In this document: positions 13,325-24,900 of the stretch, piece after piece
Position numbering within the stretch: the stretch's first letter is position 1
How the letters are laid out: each line of letters starts with the position of its first letter
Assembly: GCF_036417845.1 (NCBI RefSeq)
Contig: NC_089980.1
Span: 66,028,501 to 66,092,500 of the forward strand
Origin: Apteryx mantelli
Taxonomy: Eukaryota > Chordata > Aves > Apterygiformes > Apterygidae
Length of the DNA stretch: 64,000 nt
Direction of reading: 5' to 3'
Position numbers and translations under genes: made by a program
The notes under the pieces: generated by a model
What the model was told of the DNA's origin: nothing
The model's database searches: none
What the model saw: the letters and a program-made list of their open reading frames with translations, nothing else

Positions 13325-13558
13325 ATGGTGAGTGCCTATGATAGGAAGGAAGCAAGGAATAGAGCTAAAGAAGAAATAAACTTAGGGGTGGTGGAAGAGG
13401 GTAGGAGGTATGTGGCTTCTGTGGAGGTGGAAGAACAGGGCTTGGGAACTGGGGTTGGAATTTGTCACCCGCTTAATAAAGGATGCAATGGAAATTCTGA
13501 GACCAGTAAGAGCAGGAGAAAAAATATGGAAAAATTAGGGAAGAAGTGGAAATTGTGA
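13325..13558 (+). CDS. Short open frame after the LTR-like block, unrecognised
   Basis: 77 codons, rich in Glu, Lys and Arg with a basic C-terminus. It begins with ATG about 100 bases past the primer-site-like sequence, where a gag frame would be expected. I recognise no matrix or capsid motif and the frame stops early, so at best it is a broken relic; it may be chance. Confidence 0.15.
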   Translation: MVSAYDRKEARNRAKEEINLGVVEEGRRYVASVEVEEQGLGTGVGICHPLNKGCNGNSETSKSRRKNMEKLGKKWKL

Positions 13559-13559
13559 C

Positions 13560-16500
13560 ACAGGGGAAGGTTAGAGTGGGAACTGGCAATGTGGTTATGA
13601 TGAACAATTTTGACACCACCATTCATTGGCAGAGCTAGGTTGTCTAATTTGATTAGTGTGTTTGCAGGCCGGCAAGCCCTGCCTGCACTGTCGCCTTCTG
13701 GCTCACTGCCTTGCATGTGCTGTCCTCACGAAAATGCTGTGTTTCCAGTTTTGTTTCATTTGTGCATCAGCTTCTGGCAGTGCATTCTCCTCTCAGAAAA
13801 CATGCAAGGAAAATTCATCTCTCTCCTTGTAAAGAGCAATAGAGAGAAGAGGTTTTTTTAAACAAACATATCCTAGTTTCAATTGTGTTTGCCGAGTCAG
13901 CACATTGGTATGTCTTAAAAAAGAATTTTCTTGAGCCTGCAGCAAGACTTCAACTTGTTCAGGATGGTGATCTCAACTGAGAGGGGGCATGGCTGAAATG
14001 CTATAATTGATAGATAGTTAAGGGAGTTTTATAAGTTATGTTTTCTTAGTAATACTAGCCACAAATGATGCTGTAATATTAACCTGTAGTTCTAACGAGT
14101 TCTTTTCATTCAAAAATTTTAGTCCATCCTGCGCGTCTGAGGTAAATATTACAACAGTTTTATATGTGAGTGAATAGATAGACTTATGATTGCGAAGTGA
14201 GTTAGTTACAGCTCTAGGAATAAAACAGGGATGTTTTGACACCTTGTTTGGGGAGAGTCCATGCAAAAGGTGAAAGATAGTATCTGAATTGATGCTTTAG
14301 AGATAACGTAGGTAAAGTACCTGCGTCCAAGGTAGGAGTCTGTTTGTTAAAGGCTTTCACAAGGCTCTTTTTTAACTTGCAGAGATGTTCCATCTTGCTC
14401 TGTAAAGTGTAGGTCTTGCTTGGGGTTTTTCTAGCAATCCAAGCACTTTTAAGCAGGAAAGAAACCATGAAGCCTGTCTTGTTCTATTTAAATGCTTGTG
14501 AGTAGTTCAAATGTTTCCTTCTAAATTGTGCCATTTTCTATGGGAAGGGAGTTAGAATGTTAACAAAATCTCTCAGAATAATTGACAAATATAACGTGTT
14601 TGATGCAGATATGTGGCAAGATTATCTACTTCATGGACTTTCTTATGGTGTTAATTATTATGGTGTCTAAGCTCACCAAATTATTAGTAGGCTTGTCATC
14701 AATGTTCTGTGAGGGAGGGATATGTATGTTTAAGCAGTCAAATGCAGCAGGTATTGCGAGCTGCGCAGGACTGCGCTGGGCATAGCTGTCAGAGGACCAT
14801 GCTCATTTTCCCTTCTTTTTACATTGGAGGAAGCACTGTTGCACAGGTGACTTCTGCCCATGACTTTTCAGTGAAATATTTGTATCCAGTTTCTCTAGCC
14901 AGTTATAAAGGACTGCCTCTATGGCTTCCTAACTTTTGGGAAAGGGTGAGAATAGGGAAGGGAAGAGGATTTTTTGGTTTTTTGTTTTGTTTTGTTTTTA
15001 ATCTTAAGATTCATTTGGCAACTTTGCAAGGAAAACAGTCTACCTCCGGGAGGGTTGCTCCCACTACTTTAATCTTCTTCTGAAAGAGTCTTGACAACCA
15101 AAAAGCATCAAGGGCTTTTTAAGTCTCTGAGCCTCTTGGGATTTATGGATTCGTTTTCAACTTGGCAGCAAGAGCTGGACTCAAGTGCATCTCAGCAGAG
15201 ATACCACAAACAGCAACAGCCTTTTACAATGTTCATGAAAAAGCTACCTCTTCCTTTCTGTTAGCAGCCCCTTCCCTTACCCCATGGGCTGCTAAAGCCA
15301 AAAAATAAATCCTACTGTCTTGGAAAGCATAAAAGACTCTGCAGCACAAAGTTCTGAGTCCCAGATGCTTATTCTGTGGTGAAATAATGAAATGGTTTGT
15401 GCTTTCCGTGGGCTTTTAGCCAATGGCAGAGTTGCTCTAAAGCACTCAATGACATAACACTGCTGCTGTGCTGCCCTTGAAACAGAAATTTCATGAGAAA
15501 AAGCTCACTTAGGAGAAGAGCCAAGAGAAACCAAGTTCTGTTCAGCACCAAAGTTTGATTTATTTTCTCAGACACTTTCTTAGCAGGATGCATGTTCTAA
15601 GTATTTTACTGCAAGATTCCCTAGTAAATAAAAAAGAAATGAAAGCAAAATAAGTTATTAAACATCAAGAGAGTTGTGAACTAATAACAAATCTGTTTAA
15701 AAATGTTAGGGAATTCCTGTGCATTCTCAAAGAAAAGGAGAAAAGCTTATGCACACATCTAATCTGCAAGCTGAGGACACTACATAAAGGTTATCATGCT
15801 AGTTTTACTATATATTTAAATGCTTTCGCTATTGATATATGTAATGTGCATATCAGATGTAAAAAATGTGGATGTGTGTGGTTATAATCACCTCTATTGC
15901 TGTGTGTGCATTTTCTGAATGTTGTCATTCAGAACTTGCTCTATGTGAGAATGTGGAAGGTATTTTTTCACTCTGCATCACACTGCTTTGTGCATGTGCA
16001 TATGTGTGCACCAGTAGTTTGGAAAGCTCCTGCTACAAGTAGTTTGGCATTCCAATGAGCCTGTACTTGCATAATCACAATATAAGCACTTAACCCAGGA
16101 AATGTTTCTGGACAGTTTAATGTGTTGAAAAAACAAGCGGTGCATTGTTTTTTCAAGCCTACAAGCCTATTTCAGAGCAAATAAAGATGGTTGTAGTACT
16201 CAAATGCTTTTCAAAGCAATTCATGGGATATTTATTGCATGGTTTTCTTTTAATGTCATTTCTAATCTTCATGTATTATGCTGTGGAAAACTTATAGACT
16301 GAGCCATTCTCATGATCCAAAATTTACTAGTCTGAACCAGGAAACTATCGGAAACTATTTATAATGACTATAATTAGTGGAAAAATTGTGACACTTTTTT
16401 TTTTTTGTGGCGAGAAGTCATACATCTCACAACTCTAACAGAGTTTTTTGATGGAGCCAATTACCCTGTGAACAAAATCAATTCAACTTACTTATTTCCT

Positions 16501-17129
16501 CAAGATTCTTTAAATAAACTAAGCTGCTGCTGGTTTCCAGAGGGAAACAGGCCAAAGTATCACTGCTATAAAAAAGCATCATGTGATAATGTCACTAAGG
16601 TAAATTACTATCCCTGAGTCACCTTTTCCAAAATACTACAATTCAGAGGTGTCAGCCTGCTGGTGCCTGAAAGAGAGCTATGTTTAATTTGTGCTTAGGA
16701 ACATCATCACTGATTGCAATGGTTCTTCTGAGAAGAACCTAATAGTGATACTCTGCAAGGTGAGAGATTTTGTAAATAGCACCTGAATGTTGGACTTAAT
16801 CAAGCATTGGTGCAGAGAGGCATGGAATAAAAGAAAGTTGAAAAACACATTATTCACAGGATAAAGTGTGCTAAATGTTCATTTTATGTGTTAGAGTTTT
16901 TAAAACATGTCACACTGACATACTTAAACTTTGGTAAAATGCCAAAACAACCTTAATATTTGAACAATAGCCTAAAGAATTCAGTGGAAAATGCAGAGGC
17001 TAGCAGCTTCACAGCTTACGAAAAATCAAACATGTCCCAACAGAACACAGTTTAAATGTTTGTAATTATAACCAGCTGTATTTCTAGACCATATTTGGTA
17101 ATTAACCTTTAATTCAACCATTGGTTTCA
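13560..17129. other. Intergenic, no gene seen
   Basis: AT-rich sequence between the LTR-like block and the probable 3' end of ZC3H12D. Open frames such as 14709-15083 plus (124 codons) lack any recognisable feature. There is a T/G simple stretch near 14970-15000. Confidence 0.6.
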
Positions 17130-17935
17130 GGTTCACTGAAATAGAAAAATTTATTTATTTTTCTTGCCATCATCTGTGTTAATTCAGAAAAGAAGACAAC
17201 CCTGAGCCTTTGACCCACATCAGGATTTATGCTAAAGATGACTTTCCCCATTTGAGTTACGTTGTGCACATTCCCTGAAAAATTTACCTGCAGTTGTTTC
17301 CAAGCGTACTGGAGTACCTCTACTAGGAATTTAGTGGCATCACAGCATAGGTTTATAAACACTAATCCTATCTTTTGCAGTTCACTGATGTAGGGATGGG
17401 CCTGTATGACATAGTTCCTTCAGTAATTAAAGACATTAGACACCTTCCAGCAGACAGCACAGACCAGTGTTAAGGGAAACATGCCAATTTACTACTTAAG
17501 CTAGTTCAGAAAGCTAGTGATAATCAGCCCATAAAGAGTCCTACAAAGGGACCCTTTGGGAATGGCTCTTTTACAGTAGTTGAACTCCCTTGCTAAGACT
17601 TTAAAACTGGTCTAGTGTTTCAAGGAACTGATGATCTTTACCATACTGAAACCAGTCAACAGTGAGATTCAGTGCTGTCAGCTCAATTAGCCTGAGCCCT
17701 CTCATTGGCTTCAAAATGACTTTGCCTTGATTCATACTCTGGAAGACAGGACAGCACACACTTGTAAGACGGGGATGCTCCGATGCCCCATGCAACACAG
17801 CTGATGGGTGCTTAACTTGTGCTGTTTGAACTGCTATAACACCTTTCAAAGCCTTTATAACACTGAGTTAAGTGTCAGAATAGCAGCTCTGTCCCCAGGA
17901 CTTGTGCTTATGCAGAAAGGTTTAATTGGGAGGTT
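17130..17935 (-). other. ZC3H12D: Probable 3' UTR of ZC3H12D
   Basis: The region runs from the stop codon at 17936 to the first convincing minus-strand poly(A) signal. Regnase-family 3' UTRs often carry stem-loops used for self-control; I could not verify any by eye. The true transcript end needs RNA data. Confidence 0.45.
17150..17159 (-). terminator. ZC3H12D: Candidate poly(A) signal of ZC3H12D
   Basis: Two overlapping AATAAA hexamers (AATAAATAAA on the minus strand), about 780 bases past the stop codon. I saw no nearer AATAAA downstream of the stop. Confidence 0.4.
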
Positions 17936-18939
17936 TCACAAGTTTCTGTGTCTTTGATTTAGTAAAGTTAAGCTGGCAATATCCTTGAAATCAGGGTGCA
18001 AAGCCATGACTTCATTCACCTCATCAGAAGGGAAAATGGAGCGCAGCTCCCTGTGGATGTTTGCTTGCTGGCCAGAAGGTGGTCTTGCAGTGCGGATGGG
18101 CCAGTAAGCAGCATCTGGGTAAGTGTATGCTTTCTGGAGGAAGCCAGGACCATTGCTGGAGTCTAAGAGAAAGGGCTGAGGTGGAAGCTGGCTGGGGAAA
18201 CAGTGCTGCTGCTGTAGCTCATGCTTGCTGTGGAAGTGAAGTGGGTCAGTGGGTGGCACTGCAGGAGGTGGCATGTGCTGAGCTCTGTTAGGGACATACT
18301 GGCTCTTCTGACCCAGCCTTGCTGGCACTTGCATGCTGCAACTGTGCTGAGGCCAGCTGTGGTCTGGGTGTCTCCCTGCTTGAGCAGATGGAAGTATCAT
18401 CTGATGGAAGCTGCATCCTGGTAAGCAGCTACAGTCCAAATTATGGTGGTGAGGCATCAAGTACAGATTGTGCCTGAGGTTGCAACAGTGATGAGGACTG
18501 TCTGTCACCTCCCGGTCTTGAGAGGTACATATGGACCTCTTTTTACGATATGTATCATCACTGATCGATAATGCTGACATCTTTTCCATGAGCTGTTGGT
18601 CTCTCCATAGATCTGGCTGTAACAACTGCTGGTCCATTTCCACTTCAGAGTTTGGGCCACGGGCCCAGGCACCAGCTGACTGCTCATGGTGGCTCCCCTT
18701 GGACCACTCTGCACAGCAGGAATCCCCTGCACAGCTGCTGGCTTCTTGCAACCTTTCTGTACAGGCAGCGTGAGGTATATTCTCTCCTCCAGTCCTGTAG
18801 GGAAACTTCTCTTCCTCTTTCCCCAGGCTTAATGAGACCTTTATTTTGGCCCTGAGCTCATCAGCAACTGATAGCTGAGCTTGATGTGGTCTTTCTGGGT
18901 GGTAAAATTTGCATTTATTGCCGTAAGTGCATTTTTTTC
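17936..18939 (-). CDS. ZC3H12D: ZC3H12D coding exon 5 (terminal)
   Basis: Residues 289-622 and the stop. It finishes the CCCH finger (C292, C298, H302), then a variable region rich in Ser, His, Gln and Pro with several Cys/His clusters ([13 protein letters not shown]), and ends in the family C-terminal segment with [19 protein letters not shown]. Acceptor TTCTTTCAG at 18941-18940. Confidence 0.95.
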
Positions 18940-21900
18940 CTGAAAGAACCAAAATCAAACAGGAAATTGTTACTAGCAGTAAAAGTTGATTAACACACTT
19001 ACTACTTTTCCCTACTGTACATTTAACAAGGGTATGGTGAGCACAGACAGTGAAGAGGGGGAGGTGCTGTTTTCCTCTCTCACTCTTTTGACCCCAGATT
19101 TAAATGTTGCTGACCTAAATAGCAGGGTGAAGCAGCAGTGAAAGGAAGTAAATGGCTCAGAGTTTTGCCAGCAACCTGCCGTGTAAATCAGCATGAAGAA
19201 TTAGTTGAAATTCATTTATGTTCAGGTTGCTGCACTTGCAGATGGGTTAGGAGACCTATTTCTACAAAGGGCTGCTTTAAAAAATGGTGTAAAGATTTTC
19301 GCCTGAGAAAACCTCAAGTTACTGGAAAGTTGCTTGGGGAGGAAAAAAAGAAAAAAATATATTTGGATGGCATTTCCTAAGTGTTAGGATGCAGGTCCAC
19401 ACTGTAATGTGTAAAGCATGCACAGCCTAAAGGAGTCAGCACAGGCACCACGCTGGTTTTGGATGCTGTGAATGGGTGAGAATGAAGGAGCGGGAAATAG
19501 CTGGCACCTTTGCTGAGGCTGAAAACCACTTAAAGGGGAGGGGGGAAAAGGCACACTTTTGAGCAGCTCTGGCCCAAGCCTCTACTGCATGAAGCCTGAA
19601 GTAGGAGAGCATGTGGCAATGACACTTTCCCTTCCCTGAAGGAAGGCATAGCTGAGAGGCAAGGCCCAGGAGGAAGACTGGTAACAATTCACAGCACTGC
19701 AAGAAACCTACCATATGGGCAAGGTTGCCATTTTGGTTCAGGAGGCACTGGCTTTTTGCTGAGGAAGTTATTAAGAGTGGGTCCATGACGGCCTAACGGG
19801 TCATCAGGAGGCATAAACCTGAAAAAGCAAAGGGTGCAGGAGTAACAAAAACACCTTGAACTTTTGGATCTACACTGTTGTCACAACTTATTGCACAAAC
19901 TTAGGGCAGAAAAGTCTTGTGACCCTTTCAGAGTCTGGTCTCCAGGAGTTAGGCTGCATTTTTAGACATAGTGTCCTCCTGCTTGTCAACCCCACAATAC
20001 TTCAGAAGTTTGTGTGCCTGTTGTTCTTTTCTATAGACTTAAAATAATTGGAAAGGCATTGAGGCTTGGCATAGCTCTGGCCTCTCAGCAGCCAGGAACA
20101 TTGCAATTTCACTTCTTTTTTCTCTGAAATAGCAGAAAACATTATGCTAACCAAATTCTTCATCTGTATTCACAGCACTGTGGTCTTCACTGGTCAGCTC
20201 ACTCCCACCACAAACATATTTTCCTCTTACTAAATACTTCTCAAAGAATGGTGTTTAAAGCCACCACTTAATTCAGAGCTAGAGCTGATCATTCACCTGG
20301 TGTAATAAATGTGCCAAGTCTTTTCAACGATTCAGTAAGGCCTCATGCTACAAGATCAGGAACATGCTCAGATAAACCATTCTTCTATGCTAGTACCTGA
20401 ATGTGATGCTTCAGGAAGAAAAATAATTAGCATCTGTAGGTTCGTTTGCAAATTAATCTTGGCCACACCCATCTGTGCAACGATTCTCTAGTTTTCTGTT
20501 AAATATCACTGGGCCATTGCATGAAGGGATATAACAACTAGAAGGGAGGGGAGGGGAGGGGAGTCAGTCAGGGAATTTGTTTATCTCCATAATGGAACTG
20601 AAACCTCTGGCTCCAGGCTGTGGTTTTTGAGAGATTCCCAAAGCTGTACAGGAAGGTCTCTCTGAAACTATTCAAACATGCTTTGCAATAACAGCTAGAC
20701 TTTCTGTGGCAGGGGCTCTGAAAATTTGGCAATCCCTACGAAATAAAAAGGAAAATATCATATAAATATTTGTAACCTAGGGAAGTAGTCTTTTGATAGT
20801 TGGAGATAACAGAGTGGACCTTTGAGAAAAAGAATATGTTGATGTTTAGTTATTGCATTTCTGTAAACAGTATCAGAAAATTGAAATTCAGTGCCAAGTA
20901 CTTCCATACAGTTTTGGTGGCTAGAGAACTGTCAGTGCTGATCAAGTGTGCTGCACTTTGAGGTGGCTTCTCAGCTGCCTTATTAGCACACATTCGACTT
21001 CCCTGAGTGAATTTCCAAGCTAAATTGACAACTAGCATCTCTGTTGCTAAGAAACTCAGACAAGGTTAGTATGTACAAACTAAACAGCATACAGTTCACT
21101 CTCATAGACACAGCGTGAGTTTGTCAATGAAAACCTCCCTCGGTGGGGATGATTAAAGGGTCAGAGAAACCAGGTTCTTATTTCCCTTCTTCTAGAAAGT
21201 TAAGATTATAAAAGCATAGGAACAAGTGCTGTTCTGTCCTCTAGGGGAATTAAAAATACTGCCAGGTAGGCAGCCTCCTCTCATTGATTTCATTCTGTTA
21301 TACTGCTATGAAATAGAATGGGAAAGATACTACGCCTTGGGTTAACATCACAAATTGGATGGGCAACAGGCAAAGCTGGTCACTAACATTACCATTCAAA
21401 TAGAGAAGTTGACTGAGGAACAACATAGGGTTTTAAGACCAAAGCTGGGGAAGCAGAAACTAGCGAAGAGGGACAAGAAAAGTTGCAGTAAATTCTCCTC
21501 TCTAAAATAGACTCCTGTACTCTGATACTGATTAGAGCTGCACTGATGTTTGAGCCAACTTGGCCCACAATGCTTAAACCTAAGGTTACTTAACAACAAC
21601 TTTCTCTTACCTGTTACTGACAAAAGAGTACATGAGTAGTCGCTGCTCAATGAACCATTTCCACTCAGGGTTTTCATTTTGGAGATCCCGGTAATGGTCA
21701 TTGGAAACAATGACTCCATCTTTCTCATAAGCAACTTTAACTATATAGCGATCATCATAGCAAACCACCCTCTTGCCTTTCACCTTCCTAGATGGGGTAT
21801 ACACAAGAATCGATTGCTTTTCAAGCTCTTCAAGGATGTGCTGATCTGGTGGTGGGGGTGGGCAGAAACAGAAGGGAGAAATGAAAGAAAAACAAATCAA

Positions 21901-24900
21901 TCAATAATGAGCAAGTCTCAGTCACATGCTGGAATCCTACAGGAATCTAAAAAATGTCTTGATGCTTTAGGATACTTTAAGAAGTGGTGTGATTTTCAGA
22001 TGCACTGGCATCAAGTGGATGTTCAGCAACTTAAATTCTAGGTCTTCTATAAAAGCATCTAACCATAAATTTTAAGATGCTTTTCTTTCTCAATTTTTAA
22101 ATCTTGTTCATGAAAGGATGGCTTGAATTCTACACCAGAGGTATTCTGAACCCCTGTAATTCATTTTATATCCCAGCAGATGACAGAAGACTCCCTCATA
22201 CCATCCCTGGTATGAGTCTTGCTGGGAGATAAAATATGCCTGATTGATTGATAGAAAAAATAGTCCTCTGCCATTGAGGACTTCTTGTCATTCCTGCCTA
22301 TCGCATTGTAAACATCAGAGCTACACAGAAAGGCAGATCCTGAGTCTTCACATCTGTAGCTGCAATCACATCTCTCTGTCATCAAGCTCCTGGCACAAAT
22401 TTTGCAGATCTATTTCCACACAATGTAAATCTCACCACCCTCCACATACTTCAGCTGATGCATTTCTTTCTTTCTCCCAGAAGGGGAACCTATATAGCTC
22501 CTGTATCAGGGTAATAGGCTAACAGAAGATAGTCATACAGCAGTGAACACTCGAGATACTACTGCCTTTGGATCACGTGGCATGTATCTGCTCAGAAACA
22601 ATGTCATGGTCTATGGGCTGCCCTTAAAAGCTCTGCAGTCTCATTGTAACAAACTCATTCTTCTGTAACTCAGCTGGCAGAAACTTGTGCTTTTGAAGCA
22701 GAGAGTTCCAAGCGCTGTAACGAAGGTTTGTATGCAGTTCTGGTTGCCAGCCAAGATCATGCATGTGGCAATAAATTAATGACTAATTTAAGCAGCTCAA
22801 ACCTTATACACAACTTGCAATGTGCTCGTCTTCTTTACAGGGCAAAACTACACTGGACTCTTCACAGCCCCCCATCTCCAAACTGCACCTAGCGTTTGCC
22901 AAATTATGCTTGGGATGCCAATCTACCTGCAATGGGACTGTCTTGTCGAGGGGGTTCCTTTCTCCAGGACGGGACAAAAACCTTGATGTATGTGTGTCCC
23001 CTCCGTCGGAACCAATCCACGGCCAGTTGGATCCCCCAGCAGGAGAATACTTCTTTGTTTCCATGGCTATAAAAAGGGAAGTATGGTGAGGCAAAGTTTT
23101 CAGGAAGCTTACAGAGTTCTCTCCAACTGAATCAGGAATGAAAAGGTAAAACAAATAGCTTTTGCATCATTTGCCAGTTTCCAAGAAAACAACACCCCGT
23201 CCTGAGTAGAGTGCCCTGAGTGGACAAATTCAAACACTTCCTCCAGGGAACCATTTTATCTGAAGCAGTTTGGATACTTTCAAAACAGAGGTATTCCATC
23301 CCCAGTTTCTGTGACCTAAGCCTGTTGCTTCCATCTGTATCTAGATGGACTTGGATCTTAAAGTAGGAGCAAGATCTTAGGCTGTCAGACCCTTGCCAAG
23401 ACTTGCCTTGCCTTGCCCCTTAATGGTGCAAGGAGGGAGAGTGTCTTCCAATATCAGCAGAAACCCATGAGGTTCTCCCATATGAAACAAAATATGGGGA
23501 TTTTCCTCCTCTGCAACAGTAACATATGTACAGATTTTTATGTTCAAGATGTCAGCAAGTTTGATTACAGGTCATTCTTCTGCTGCTGACCTCTTTTGGA
23601 AACAGGAGTCAAACTATGGAGGAACAAGGATTGTGAAAGGCAGGATGGGAAATATGGAGAACCCAGCCAGAGGCACAAGAAAAGGGACAAGATCCCAGTG
23701 GAGACAGCCACAGATGCCTCAGCCCCATGCCCTAGTTGGCAGATTGTCTTGCTTGCACCGAGGGGTAGGAAATCCCTGGGATATGTGCTATAGCAGAGGT
23801 AGGCAGAGAAATTCCAGAGAATTATTAGTATTCAAAACAAGACACAGAAAGCATCCCCAGGAAAAACAATTAGAGATGGTGGCCTTTCTAAGTTTCTTTG
23901 TCCTTTTCAAAGTTCTTACTGCTCGTCATTTTCTCATCTAAAATTTGACTACAGTTCACATGTAAAGGAAAGTAATTTATTAACCACCTCTGCACAAGGA
24001 AACAAATACACATGTTCTGCATCTAGTCATCAGGAGGAAAATAAATTCTACACAAAGGTCCTGAAATGAATAAACACCCTCACAATATCTATAGAAACCT
24101 CATCCTTGTACTTTGAGCTTTCTGGATATCTCCACAATCTCACTCATGCTTTCACCTTTGCAAAATATACATGTAATGGCTCCTTTGCTCAATATTACAC
24201 CTATCTACAGTGACAGAATGAGTGAGAAAGATGTCTTCACTCTTAAATGCTTTCCTCCCCCCAAGTAATTCATATCTAGATTCTGTTCATCAGCCTCAAA
24301 ATCAAAGCTCCGTTTTACATCTAATAAAAGTTATAGTGCTGTAATGGTGACCACAAATGAAAAATAGTGCAGTTTGGAGGAAGAAAGCTGGTTATTTATT
24401 AACTGATACTCAGGCAATAGGAAGTTTATAAAAACAAATCATACCTATAATAAATTGTCTGAAGTGCTTGACACATCTAATTTCCATTCCAGAACAACTG
24501 CTTTGTTTGTTTTCAAAGGATAGGTAAATACTTCAAATTCACCTAGACAGGTGAATTTGAAGTTCAGGTGATTTCTTCAAATAACTGCCTTTGAAAGGAA
24601 ATCTAGGAACATCTTTAATGCCAGGAAATAAAGTTCAGTAAATCAGCAGCCTGCTTTAACAATAACTAGCTGTTTATATAACCTTCTCAATTTTAGGAAA
24701 GTAAATTTAGATGTACCCCTAATGCAAAGGACAAAACAATCAAACATAAGGTATTTGGTCAGAAAGACAAGTAAAACAAGTGAGAAGAGTCATCTGGAAT
24801 TGTTTCTTAGTGTTATCACTTAATCCAATTGCTGATACATTGCTATGGCCAAACATGGGGGGAGAAAAGCTACCGTTTCTACATCTAAAATATCTTATAC

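Larger units (their letters stand above)
12660..13330 (+). mobile_element. GC-rich promoter-like element, possible LTR and leader of an endogenous retrovirus
   Basis: This block is clearly richer in GC than its AT-rich flanks. It holds a good TATA box (13056-13064), a consensus splice donor (GT at 13169-13170) and, 140 bases past the TATA, a 21-base stretch (13201-13221) agreeing with a tRNA-Ile primer-binding site at 16 of 21 positions as I align it. A 77-codon open frame starts at 13325. Against a retrovirus: no AATAAA follows the TATA, no clear CA end precedes the putative primer site, no second LTR is in the window, and the frame has no gag motif I recognise. It could instead be the promoter and first exon of a non-coding transcript. 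Confidence 0.35.

Noticed and set aside
14709-15083. 124-codon plus-strand open frame
   Set aside because: Ends in low-complexity Phe/Leu from a T/G tract; no sign of a real gene.
21607-21900. Independent 97-codon protein on the minus strand
   Set aside because: The middle is ZC3H12D exon 3; the N-terminal part is intronic polypyrimidine tract.
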